Positions 1 to 9,000 of a stretch of 64,000 nucleotides of DNA are shown piece by piece. The translations under genes and the position numbers were made by a program. Below the pieces are notes generated by a model. The model was not told the DNA's origin. It searched no databases and worked only from the letters and a program-made list of their open reading frames with translations. This DNA is from Amycolatopsis taiwanensis DSM 45107. Lineage in GTDB: Bacteria; Actinomycetota; Actinomycetes; Mycobacteriales; Pseudonocardiaceae. Where the stretch lies: NCBI RefSeq assembly GCF_000519205.1, contig NZ_KI912601.1, positions 288,748 through 352,747 on the forward strand, written 5' to 3'. Within the stretch, counting starts at the first letter, position 1. The number at the start of each line of letters is the position of its first letter.

Positions 1-443
1 GTCCAAATCGCCTTCAACGCCTCAATCCGCTCATCCAACAACGCCCCACGCGTACGCGGATCAGTACCGTGATTACGCATCTCCTCACGATTCCACCCAG
101 CACCCACCCCGAAAAGCACACGCCCACCGGACACCAGGTCCAGACTCGACACCTCCTTCGCGGTATGAATAACATCCCGCTGCACCAACAACACGACGCC
201 CGTCCCCAGCAACAAGTTCGACGTCACCGACGCTGCGGCCGTCAACGCCACGAACGGGTCGAGCGTGCGAAAGTACCTGCGGGGAAGTTCCCCGCCACCT
301 GGGTAGGGCGTCTCGCGGCTGACCGGGATATGCGAGTGCTCCGAGACGAGGAGGGCGTCGAAGCCACGCTCCTCCAAGGCAGTGCCCAGCGCCGCTGGGC
401 CGATTCCGTAGTCGGTTACGAAGGTGGCAACTCCGTACTTCAT
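1..443 (-). CDS. LLM-class F420-dependent oxidoreductase, 3' part outside window
   Basis: Flavin/F420 luciferase-like monooxygenase family, inferred from the N-terminal barrel. The protein starts MKYGVATFVTDYGIGP, then shows GFDALLVSEHSHIP, a TLDPFVALTAAASVTS segment and the family hallmark GRVLFGVGAGWNREEMRNHG. That order is typical of the coenzyme F420-dependent LLM class of actinobacteria; the substrate is unknown. About 147 codons are visible and the C-terminal half lies beyond the window edge. The ATG at 443 is the only good start and follows no visible upstream gene. Oddly, codon choice changes inside the gene. The first 80 or so codons prefer C-ending codons, whereas the part from about position 230 down to 1 uses many T- and G-ending codons (GAT, CGT, AAT, ATT, TTG), as if two histories were joined. 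Confidence 0.85.
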   Translation of the reverse strand, partial: MKYGVATFVTDYGIGPAALGTALEERGFDALLVSEHSHIPVSRETPYPGGGELPRRYFRTLDPFVALTAAASVTSNLLLGTGVVLLVQRDVIHTAKEVSSLDLVSGGRVLFGVGAGWNREEMRNHGTDPRTRGALLDERIEALKAIW

Positions 444-910
444 GTGACGGCCAACCACCGAATCAGGCCAGGTATTCCCCGCCGTCACCGACCGTGACGG
501 CCGGGGTTCCGCGCACTCAGGCCTGGGTCGAAGCCGGTTGGGGTGGGTTGGGCTGACTTTGGCGTTCCTGCCCGAACCCCGAAACTCGTCACCAACCCAG
601 AACTCACCTCCCCGAACCCAGAACTCACCCACCTCAACCCAGAACTCGCCCTCCTCAACCGGGGACACGCCAGGTGCTGGCGTGTCCCCGGTCCAGGCAC
701 GCGAGTTCCCGGCTCAGGCACGCGAGTTCCCGGCTCAGGCATGCGTGTCCCCGGTTCAGGCACGCGAGTTCCCGGTTCAGGCACGCGAGTTCCCGGCTCT
801 GATCGATATCGATAGAGCCCTGCCTCCGTCACCCCGGCACGCCGGCACCCTGGCACCCCGCACGCCGGCACGCGAAGACTCCGCGTCACACCAAACTGGA
901 CGAAGGCTGT
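444..910. other. Intergenic stretch dominated by tandem repeats
   Basis: No convincing gene. Open frames here arise from short-period repeats that are open in several frames, giving peptides such as PGTRVPE or QAREFPA on either strand. The right end leads into the icmF stop codon without a clear terminator hairpin. Confidence 0.7.
595..795. repeat. Two blocks of 21-bp tandem repeats with GAACTC/GAGTTC cores
   Basis: The first block, 595-678, has about four 21-bp units beginning ACCCAGAACTC; the fourth is degenerate. The second block, 691-795, has five 21-bp units whose core is CAGGCACGCGAGTTCC; the third unit is altered to ATGCGTGTCC. The cores GAACTC and GAGTTC are reverse complements, so the blocks face each other. 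The second unit type recurs at 51086-51211. The spacing is exact and there are no unique spacers, so this is not CRISPR. Function unknown. Confidence 0.9.
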
Positions 911-3900
911 TCAGACGTTGCGGCGATACTGGCCACCCACTTCGAAGAAGGCCTCGGTGATCTGCCCGAGCGAGCACACGCGGGCCGCATCCATCAGCAC
1001 CGCGAAGACGTTCTCGCCGCGCGTCGCAGCCTGTTGGAGGTCGTGCAGCGCCTGCTGGGCTTCCTCGGCATGCCGGTGATGGAAGTCCGCCAGCCGGGAC
1101 AGCTGGGACTGCTTCTCCTCCTCGGTCGCCCGGGCCAGTTCGACCTGCACCTCGTCGTCCTCCGGGTGCGGGTTGCGGAAGGTGTTCACGCCGACGATGG
1201 GCAGGGAACCGTCGTGCTTGCGCCGCTCGTACAGCATCGACTCGTCCTGGATGCGCCCGCGCTGGTAGCCGGTCTCCATCGCACCGAGGACCCCGCCGCG
1301 CTCGGAGATGCGGTCGAACTCGACCAGCACCGCCTCCTCCACCAGGTCGGTCAGCTCGTCGATGATGAACGAGCCCTGTAACGGGTTCTCGTTCTTCGCC
1401 AGTCCCCATTCCTGGTTGATGACCAGCTGGATGGCCATCGCCCGGCGCACCGAACTCTCCGACGGCGTGGTGATCGCCTCGTCGTAGGCGTTGGTGTGCA
1501 AGGAATTCGCGTTGTCATACAGTGCGCACAGCGCCTGCAGCGTGGTCCGGATGTCGTTGAACGTCATCTCCTGCGCGTGCAGGGATCGCCCCGAGGTCTG
1601 GACGTGGTACTTCAGCTTCTGCGACCGCTCGTTCGCGCCGTACCGCTCCCGCATGGCCGTGGCCCAGATCCGCCGCGCCACCCGGCCGAGCACCGAATAC
1701 TCGGCGTCCATGCCGTTGGAAAAGAAGAACGAGAGGTTCGGCGCGAAGTCGTCGATCCGCATACCGCGGGCGAGATAGGACTCGACATAGGTGAACCCGT
1801 TGGCCAGCGTGAACGCCAGTTGCGAGATCGGGTTCGCCCCCGCCTCCGCGATGTGGTAGCCGGAGATCGACACCGAATAGAAGTTACGCACCCCGCGCTC
1901 GATGAACCATTCCTGGATGTCGGCCATCATGCGCAGCGAGAACTCGGTGGAGAAGATGCAGGTGTTCTGCCCCTGGTCCTCCTTCAGGATGTCCGCCTGC
2001 ACCGTGCCACGCACCGTGCGCAGCGTCCACGCGCGCAGTTCGTCGGCCTCCTCGGGCGTCGGCTGCCGGCCGTGCTCGGCGACGAAGGCGTCGATGCGCT
2101 GGTCGATCGCGGTGTTGAGGAAGAAGGCCAGGATCGTCGGGGCGGGACCGTTGATCGTCATCGACACGGACGTGGTCGGCGAGGTCAGGTCGAAACCGTC
2201 GTAGAGCGCCTTCATGTCGTCCAGCGTCGCGATCGACACGCCCGAGGTGCCGACCTTGCCGTAGATGTCGGGTCGGGTCCCCGGGTCGTGGCCGTAGAGG
2301 GTGACCGAGTCGAACGCGGTGGAAAGCCGCTTCGCCGCCGAGTCGGCCGAAAGGTACTTGAACCGCCGGTTGGTGCGGAAGGCGTCGCCCTCGCCCGCAA
2401 ACATCCGGGCCGGGTCCTCCCCCTCGCGCTTGAACGGGAAAACCCCTGCCGTGTAAGGGAAATATCCGGGCAGGTGCTCGCGCCGGAGGAAGGAAAGCAG
2501 CTCGCCGTCGTCGGTGTAGCGAGGCAGAGCCACCCGCGGGATCCGGGAGCCGGACAGGGTTTCCCGCCACAGCTGGGTGCGCAGCTCCTTGTCCCGCACC
2601 CGTACCACGAGTTCCTCCTCGCGGTAGGACTCGGCCAGCTCCCGCCACTGCGCCAGCAGGCGCCGCGACTCGCCATCCACCTCCGATTCGGCGGTTTCGA
2701 CCAGTGCGTCGATCGCCCCGGTGTCCGCGCCCGCTTCCTTCAGCGCCGCGCTGGCCGCGGCCAGCTGGTCGCGCTTGCGGACCGCGGCGACCTGGCGCCG
2801 GGTGCGCTCGTGGTACCCGCGCACCGTCTCGGCGATCTCCGCCAGGTACCGGACCCGCGCCGCCGGGATGATCGTGCTCGCACCGGTCGACACCTTGCCC
2901 TGGACGGGCGGCAGCGTGGGCGTGGACACCGAAAGCCCGCGCTCGGCCAGGGAATCACGCAGGTGCTCGTACAGCGCGGTGACACCGTCGTCGTTGAACT
3001 TCGCCGCGCTGGTGCCGAACACCGGCATGTCCTCCGGCGCGGCGCCGAACTCCTCGCGGTTGCGCAGCAGTTGCCGGGCGACGTCGCGGCGGGCGTCCTC
3101 CGCGCCCCGGCGCTCGAACTTGTTGATCGCCACCACATCGGCGAAGTCGAGCATGTCGATCTTCTCCAGCTGTGAGGCGGCGCCGAACTCCGGCGTCATC
3201 ACATAAAGCGAGAAGTCGACATGATCGACGATCCCGGCGTCGCCCTGCCCGATCCCGGGCGTCTCGACGATCACCAGGTCGTAGCCCGCCGCCTTGCACG
3301 CTTGGACCGCCTCGTCGAGCCCGGTCGGGATCTCGCCGTGCGTGGTCCTCGTGGCCAGGGAACGGAAGAAGACCGGTGAACCGGCCCCGCCGAGACAGTT
3401 CATGCGGATCCGGTCGCCCAGCAGCGCACCGCCACCCCGGCGCCGGGTCGGGTCCACGGCCAGCACGGCGATCCGCAGCTTGTCCTCCTGGTCGAGCCGG
3501 AACCGGCGGATCAGCTCGTCGGTGAGCGAAGACTTCCCGGAACCGCCGGTGCCGGTGATGCCCAGTACCGGCACCGTCCGGGCCGCTGCCGCTTCGGCGA
3601 TGGCAGAGGTCCAGTCGGCGGCGAGCACACCGGCCTGCAGCTGGGTGATCACGCGGGCGAGCGCCGCCACGTCGCCGGACAGCAACCGGTCGACCGACGC
3701 GGGCGGCTGCGCGGCCAGGTCGGCGTCGCAGTCCCGGATCATCGAGTTGATCATGCCCGGCAGGCCCATCTCGAGGCCGTCGTCCGGGGAGAAGATCCGC
3801 GCCACGCCTCGCGCGTGCAGCAGCTCGATCTCCTCGCGCACGATCACCCCGCCGCCACCGCCGTAGACCTTGATGTGCCCGGCGCCGCGCTCGTTCAGCA

Positions 3901-4147
3901 ACTCGACGAGGTAGGTGAAGTACTCGACGTGGCCGCCCTGATAGGCGCTGATCGCCACGCCATGGACGTCTTCGGCGATCGCTGCCGTGACGACCTCGTC
4001 CACGGAACGGTTGTGCCCCAGGTGCACGACTTCGGCGCCCTGGGACTGCAGGATCCGTCGCATGATGTTGATCGACGCGTCGTGCCCGTCGAACAGGCTG
4101 GACGCGGTTACGAACCGGATCGGGTGGGTGGGCCGATAGCGCTCCAT
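911..4147 (-). CDS. icmF: Fused isobutyryl-CoA mutase IcmF (B12 domain, G-protein chaperone, mutase)
   Basis: Adenosylcobalamin-dependent enzyme that interconverts isobutyryl-CoA and n-butyryl-CoA, with its MeaI/ArgK-type GTPase chaperone built in. The 1078 residues match the family length. The N-terminal cobalamin domain has DGHDASINIMRRI at residues 20-32, with His22 the expected lower cobalt ligand. A GTPase domain follows with Walker A GTGGSGKSS near 198-206. The C-terminal half is the methylmalonyl-CoA-mutase-type barrel (TSGRSLHAQEMTFNDIRTTLQAL, NTEAYDE-like NTNAYDEAITTP). IcmF links valine or butyrate carbon flow to methylmalonyl-CoA and polyketide precursor supply. The gene stands alone, downstream of the conservon on the same strand but separated from it by a hairpin terminator. 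The ATG at 4147 lies at the predicted transcription start. IcmF homologues sometimes act on isovaleryl/pivalyl-CoA, so the exact substrate is inferred. Confidence 0.96.
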   Translation of the reverse strand: MERYRPTHPIRFVTASSLFDGHDASINIMRRILQSQGAEVVHLGHNRSVDEVVTAAIAEDVHGVAISAYQGGHVEYFTYLVELLNERGAGHIKVYGGGGGVIVREEIELLHARGVARIFSPDDGLEMGLPGMINSMIRDCDADLAAQPPASVDRLLSGDVAALARVITQLQAGVLAADWTSAIAEAAAARTVPVLGITGTGGSGKSSLTDELIRRFRLDQEDKLRIAVLAVDPTRRRGGGALLGDRIRMNCLGGAGSPVFFRSLATRTTHGEIPTGLDEAVQACKAAGYDLVIVETPGIGQGDAGIVDHVDFSLYVMTPEFGAASQLEKIDMLDFADVVAINKFERRGAEDARRDVARQLLRNREEFGAAPEDMPVFGTSAAKFNDDGVTALYEHLRDSLAERGLSVSTPTLPPVQGKVSTGASTIIPAARVRYLAEIAETVRGYHERTRRQVAAVRKRDQLAAASAALKEAGADTGAIDALVETAESEVDGESRRLLAQWRELAESYREEELVVRVRDKELRTQLWRETLSGSRIPRVALPRYTDDGELLSFLRREHLPGYFPYTAGVFPFKREGEDPARMFAGEGDAFRTNRRFKYLSADSAAKRLSTAFDSVTLYGHDPGTRPDIYGKVGTSGVSIATLDDMKALYDGFDLTSPTTSVSMTINGPAPTILAFFLNTAIDQRIDAFVAEHGRQPTPEEADELRAWTLRTVRGTVQADILKEDQGQNTCIFSTEFSLRMMADIQEWFIERGVRNFYSVSISGYHIAEAGANPISQLAFTLANGFTYVESYLARGMRIDDFAPNLSFFFSNGMDAEYSVLGRVARRIWATAMRERYGANERSQKLKYHVQTSGRSLHAQEMTFNDIRTTLQALCALYDNANSLHTNAYDEAITTPSESSVRRAMAIQLVINQEWGLAKNENPLQGSFIIDELTDLVEEAVLVEFDRISERGGVLGAMETGYQRGRIQDESMLYERRKHDGSLPIVGVNTFRNPHPEDDEVQVELARATEEEKQSQLSRLADFHHRHAEEAQQALHDLQQAATRGENVFAVLMDAARVCSLGQITEAFFEVGGQYRRNV

Positions 4148-4153
4148 ACCCTT

Positions 4154-4190
4154 AAAATACTTGGGCTTCCTACTATTTCAACCCCAAGTA
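4154..4190 (-). promoter_or_regulatory. Leaderless-type promoter of icmF overlapped by an inverted-repeat operator
   Basis: On the minus strand TTGAAA (4181-4176) and TATTTT (4159-4154) are spaced 16 bases apart, which puts the transcript start at about 4147, the A of the icmF ATG. A perfect 8-bp inverted repeat, TACTTGGG at 4158-4165 and CCCAAGTA at 4183-4190, brackets the core promoter, so a bound repressor would block it. The regulator is not identifiable from this window. Confidence 0.6.
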
Positions 4191-4204
4191 CTACTGGAGG
4201 TGAC

Positions 4205-4233
4205 GGCGGCAACATGTCGGGCATGTTGCCGCC
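4205..4233 (-). terminator. Hairpin terminator after the conservon
   Basis: Perfect 12-bp stem GGCGGCAACATG / CATGTTGCCGCC with loop TCGGG, four bases beyond the cvnD stop codon. There is no T-run, as is common in high-GC actinomycetes. It separates the conservon transcript from icmF. Confidence 0.8.
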
Positions 4234-4236
4234 GGC

Positions 4237-4848
4237 TCAGCGCTGACCGACCGACCGCATCGCGATCCACTGCCGCATCGCGTACTCGACCAGCGTGATC
4301 AGGGTCTGCTTGGTCGACTCGCGGTCCCGCGCGTCGCACCGCACGATCGGGATGCTGGGGTCGATGGCCAGTGCCTCACGCACGTCGTTCAGATCGTGCG
4401 CCAGGACCCCATCGAAGGTGTTCACGCCGATGATGTAGGGCAACCCGCGGTCCTCGAAGAAGTCGACCGGCGCGAACGAGTCCGCCAGCCGGCGGGTGTC
4501 CGCGAGCACGACCGCTCCGATCGCACCGCGCACCAGGTCGTCCCACATGAACCAGAACCGCTGCTGGCCCGGCGTGCCGAACAGGTACAGGATCAGATCC
4601 CGGTCCAGCGACACGCGGCCGAAGTCCATGGCCACGGTCGTGGTCGCCTTGTTCGGCGTGTTGTCGAGATCGTCAATGCCCCGACTGGCGTCGGTCATCA
4701 TCGCCTCGGTGGTGAGCGGCACGATTTCCGACACCGACCCGACGAAGGTGGTCTTGCCGGCGCCGAACCCACCAGCGACCACGATCTTGGCCGAGGTCAT
4801 GGTCTGCGGCGCGGCCGGCCGCGGTGCCTTAAAGCCGACGGAGTCCAC
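4237..4848 (-). CDS. cvnD: Conservon small GTPase (CvnD-type)
   Basis: Ras-like GTP/ATP-binding protein of 203 residues, the last gene of the conservon. Walker A is GGFGAGKTT near residues 26-34, followed by a switch region and LFGTPGQQRFWFMWDDL, the G3-type motif. The guanine-specificity position is GVNTFDG (NxxD-like). In Streptomyces conservons this protein docks at the membrane with the kinase, roadblock and DUF742 partners, rather like a eukaryotic G-protein-coupled switch. The GTG start overlaps the end of the DUF742 gene by 20 bases, which implies translational coupling. Confidence 0.93.
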   Translation of the reverse strand: MDSVGFKAPRPAAPQTMTSAKIVVAGGFGAGKTTFVGSVSEIVPLTTEAMMTDASRGIDDLDNTPNKATTTVAMDFGRVSLDRDLILYLFGTPGQQRFWFMWDDLVRGAIGAVVLADTRRLADSFAPVDFFEDRGLPYIIGVNTFDGVLAHDLNDVREALAIDPSIPIVRCDARDRESTKQTLITLVEYAMRQWIAMRSVGQR

Positions 4849-5623
4849 TCAACACCCTTTCCATCAACATGAGACGCGCCTCGGCGTCGTCGTTACCCGA
4901 CACCGTTTCGTGCACGGTGATCAAACCAGCCCCGGCTGCGTCGCTGATCAGTACCCTGGCCACGCCCAGCGGAACCCTCAGCAGCGCCGCGATTTCCGCC
5001 ACGGATCGCGGCGTCCGGCATTCTTCCATGATCGCGCGGTGCTCGAACTGCACCGCGACCTGGTCCCCCTGGGCGACGGCGGCTTCGGAGGTGGAGAGCA
5101 GGGTCTCCAGCTCCAGCTCGAGGTTCGCCTTGGTGCGGCCGCCGGTGAGGGCGTACGGGCGCACCACCGCGGCTTCCTCCGCCGGCTGTTCGTAGCCGTC
5201 GTAGTAGTACTCGGCCGGGCCGGTGTTGGACACGGCCGGCTCGAAGAGCCCGGTCCCCTGGGCAGGCTCGAAGAAGCCGGGCGGCCCTGGCGGCTGCGCG
5301 GCCGGGCCTGGCTCCGGCGGCGGCGAATACGCCTCGGCGGCGTACTGCCCGTAGCCGGGCTCACCCGGGTAGTACTCCGGCTCGCCCGGATACGCCTGCT
5401 CGCCCGGATACGTCGGCTCACCCGGATACGCTTGCTCACCCGGATACACCGGCTCGCCTCCGTACGTCGACGGGCCGGCGTCGGTCTCCAGCTCCGGGTC
5501 TTCACCGGCCGACTTTTTCCGTTTCTTGCGTCGCCGTGAATCCAGAGTGAAGGCATTGAAGACGTCGGCGAACGTCGCCTCGTCGTCCTCACCGGGCGGA
5601 GGTCCCCCAGGTCCCGTACTCAT
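4829..5623 (-). CDS. cvnC: Conservon DUF742 protein (CvnC-type) with a long repetitive N-terminus
   Basis: 264 residues. The DUF742 winged-helix-like domain occupies roughly residues 154-264, beginning RPYALTGGRTKANLELE and ending LMLMERVLSGLRRL. It is preceded by about 150 low-complexity residues. These hold a basic patch (RRRKKRKK near 30) and a run of YPGEQ/YPGEP pentapeptide-like repeats near 59-89, which are tandem repeats at the DNA level (about 5350-5460). DUF742 proteins bind the conservon roadblock and GTPase partners. The gene starts seven bases after the roadblock gene. The N-terminal extension is longer than in many family members and probably disordered. Confidence 0.92.
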   Translation of the reverse strand: MSTGPGGPPPGEDDEATFADVFNAFTLDSRRRKKRKKSAGEDPELETDAGPSTYGGEPVYPGEQAYPGEPTYPGEQAYPGEPEYYPGEPGYGQYAAEAYSPPPEPGPAAQPPGPPGFFEPAQGTGLFEPAVSNTGPAEYYYDGYEQPAEEAAVVRPYALTGGRTKANLELELETLLSTSEAAVAQGDQVAVQFEHRAIMEECRTPRSVAEIAALLRVPLGVARVLISDAAGAGLITVHETVSGNDDAEARLMLMERVLSGLRRL

Positions 5624-5630
5624 CGCGGCC

Positions 5631-6071
5631 TCATCCCACCGGCTGGCCCATCAACGGTCCCCCCGAGCCCTGCAGCTGAGCCCGCAGCTCGGGGGTGAGG
5701 ATCTGGCCGACCCGGTCGACCAGCATGGTCATCTCGTAGGCCACCTGACCGATGTCGCAGTTCGGCGCGGCGAGCACGGCCAGGCACGAGCCGTCGCTGA
5801 TGGACATCAGCACCATCATGCCCATCTCCATCTCCACCACGGTCTCGTTCACCGCCCCCGCCTCGAAGCACCGCGCGGCGCCTTGCGTGAGGCTCACCAG
5901 CCCGGACGCCACCGCGGCGAGCTGGTCGGCGCGGTCCAGCGGCAGGCGGTTCGAGGCGGTCAGCAACAGGCCGTCGGCGGACACGACCACCGCGTGCGCC
6001 ACACCCGGGACGCGCTCGGCGAAGTCGTTGACCAGCCAACCGAACTGGTTGTGTTGCTGCGGCGAGGTCAT
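5631..6071 (-). CDS. cvnB: Roadblock/LC7 protein of the conservon (CvnB-type)
   Basis: 146 residues spanning one roadblock/LC7 domain, with FGWLVNDFAERVPGVAHAVVVSADGLLL at the start and GSCLAVLAAPNCDIGQVAYEMTMLVDRVG near the end. Such domains act as dimeric regulators of small GTPases, here presumably the cvnD product. ATGA overlap couples its start to the end of the sensor kinase gene. Confidence 0.94.
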   Translation of the reverse strand: MTSPQQHNQFGWLVNDFAERVPGVAHAVVVSADGLLLTASNRLPLDRADQLAAVASGLVSLTQGAARCFEAGAVNETVVEMEMGMMVLMSISDGSCLAVLAAPNCDIGQVAYEMTMLVDRVGQILTPELRAQLQGSGGPLMGQPVG

Positions 6072-9000
6072 TCACCCTCCATGTTTTCTCGTTCGGAGTC
6101 GACCGCATGAGCTGTACGGTGCCGTCCGCGCTGCACGCCCTGCTGGAAACTGGCCAGCCGGCCGCGCACATCCTGCGGGTCGCGCTGCTGGGGCCGGGAA
6201 CCGCCCGGCCCGGACGCGCCGCCCGGCAGGAGCTGCTCGCCACGACGGCGGCGGGGCAGGCCCGCTGCCGTGAAGCTGGTCGGCGCCGTCTTCGACACGG
6301 TTTCCACCGTGCGCCAGCTTTCGTCCGTGGCGAAGGACCACGCCGACTCACCACTGGGTGAGGCGGCCGGTTCGAACGCCGCGGGCTGACCCTGCTGGTC
6401 GTACTGGTCGTACTGCTGGTCGTACTGAGGCAGGGCCGGTTCGACGCCACGCTGCGTCAGCTCGCCCGCCTCCTCCGCCGGCGTCTGCTCCGGCGGTTCG
6501 GGCCAGGGCAGCGTGCCCGACGACGAGGCGGCCGGTTCGTACTGCTCGTGCTGCTCGTGCTGCGGCAACAGGCCGCGTTCCACGGGAGTGTAAGCCGTGC
6601 TCTCCCCGGACGCCGGGTGGCGGGTGGGCAACTGGCCGTAGCCGGACGCCGGAGCCGGTTCCTCCTCGCGCGGCGGACGCGGCCGGGGACGGCGCTGCGG
6701 CAGTTTGCCCGGCCCCGGCTGGCTCGAGTCGGACACCGGCTGCGGCTCGGGCCGCGTCGGCAGCGATTGTGGTTCGGGCCGGGCCGGCAGCGGTTGCGAC
6801 GACTGGCTCGAATCGGCCGGCGGCTGCCACAACTGGGACGACGGCGCGGCTTCGGCTTCCGGCTCGGCCGAGTGCCGAGCCCGGTTCACGCCCTTCTGGA
6901 AGCTGGAGAGCCGGCTCCGGATGTCGGAGGGGTCGCGCGCCGGGCGCTTCGGCCGCACGCTCGCCTCGCTCGTGGCGCTGCCCGGCAGCAGCTGCTCACC
7001 GCGTCGGCGCCGGGGCAGACCCGCCTCGGTGTAGCTGGTCGGTTCCGCCTCGGAGACCGACTGGACGGCACGCCAGCTCTCGTCGGCCGCGAAGGCCCAG
7101 CTTGCCGGGGTGTGCTCTGGCTCGCCGGCCGCGTCCTCCGCCCGCTGAACCTCGTACGCGGCGGGCTCTTCCGCCGGCTCCGGCGGCCCGGCCGGCTCGG
7201 ACTGCGAGAGCGGCTCAGCCAGCGTTTCGGCGGGACGCGCCGGCGCGGGCGAGTCGCTGCGGAACCACGCCGACAGCGTTTCGTCGAAGATCGGCGTCGT
7301 CTCCGGCAGGGACGGGGGTTCCGGCGGTGCCGGTTCCTGCTGCTCAGTGGCCCACCAGCCGCTGGACGGCGGGGTGATGTCGTTCGCCTCGAACAGCGCC
7401 TTGCCGCTGGGCAACGGACCCGAGGGCGGCTCGCTCACCGGCGGAGCCGGCGGGGCGGGCGGCGGTTCCGGTGTCACCGGCGGCATCGAGGGCAGGCTCG
7501 GGTGGTCCGACGCCGGGCTGAACAGGGCCGTGCCGGAGATCTCCACGTCGCCCGGCTTCCGCGACGGCAGCACGCCGGAGTGACCGTTGGTCCACCCGCC
7601 GGGCGCCGACGCTCCATCGCCCGGGGCCGCGGGGATCCCGGCGAAGTCGGACAGGCTGCCGGCACCGACGGCGCCGTTGACCGCGCGGCGCTGCGGGAGC
7701 CCCTCGCTGGCCTGGGGCGTCGCGGGCTCGGCCGGCACCGCCTGGATCACGCCGGTCTCCTGCAGATCCATCACCAGCTCACCGGGCACGGTCACGGTGG
7801 CGCGGATCCCGACGACCTCCTTGCCGCCGTGCAGGAAGACGCCGATGTTGTGCCGCCCCGCGAGGCGGCCGACCACGAACAGGCCCATCCGGCGCGAGGT
7901 GGCCAGGTCCACCGTGGCTTCCTGCGCGAGGCGGGCGTTCGCCTCGGTGATCTCGGTCTCGGTCATGCCGATGCCCTTGTCGACGATGTCGATCAGCAGG
8001 CCACCCTCGGCGACGCGGGTGTTGACGGTCACCTTCGTCTCCGGCGCGGAGAACGCGGTCGCGTTGTCGAGCAGCTCCGCGATCAGGCGCATCAGGTCAC
8101 TGGCCGCGTACCCGACGATGCGGGCGCTCGGCGGCTGCTGCACGACGACCCGTTGGTACTGCTCGATCTCCGACACCGCGGCGCGGATCACGTCGGCCGT
8201 GGCAATCGGCTGGCCGGAGCGGCGCCCCGGCTCCGCGCCGGAGAGAACCATCAGGTTCTCGTTGTTACGCCGCATCCGGGTGGCGAGGTGGTCCAGCTGG
8301 AACAGCGTGGCCAGCTGGTCGGCGTCCTCCTCGTCGCGCTCCAGACGCTCGATCAGCTGCAGCTGCCGCTGCACGAGGCTCTGACTCCGGCGCGACAGGT
8401 TGACGAAGACGCTGCTGTAGCCGGTCCGCAGGTTGGCCTGCTCCGCGGCCAGCCGCAGCGCCTGGCTGTGCACCGCGTCGAACGCCGTGGCCACCTGACC
8501 GATCTCGTCGGTCGTCCCGATGGCCAGCGGTTCCACGTCGGTGCTCTGCTCCTGGCCGTCCTGGATGTTGCGCACCGCCTCGGGCAACTGGCGGTCGGCC
8601 ACGTCCATGGCGCCGGCCCGCAGCCGCCGCAGCGAGCGCAGCAGCTGCCGGGTGATCAGGAACACGACCGCACCGGTGACGAAGAGAGCGAGGAACAGCA
8701 GCACGGCGAGCAGGCCGGTGCTGGTGCCGGAGTTTTCCACCAGCCCGGTGGCGGTGCTGGTCAGCTCGGCGCTCAGCCGGTTGCTGACGCCGTCGACGGC
8801 GGCGATGACCGAGCTCGACGCGGCGGACCACTGCTGGCCGGAGATGGCGGCCAGGGCCGGACCCGAGTTCTGCGCGGCGAGAACGGTGCCGACCAGCCGG
8901 GTACGGGTGTCGTAGTCCGTGCCCTCGACGCTGTGCTCGAAGTCCTGCTGCTGGGCCGGCGACGCCGCGGACTTGAAGTCCTTGATCCGGTCGTCGAGGC

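Noticed and set aside
691-795. Regularly spaced repeats as a CRISPR array
   Set aside because: Units abut with an exact 21-base period and no unique spacers, and no cas genes are nearby.
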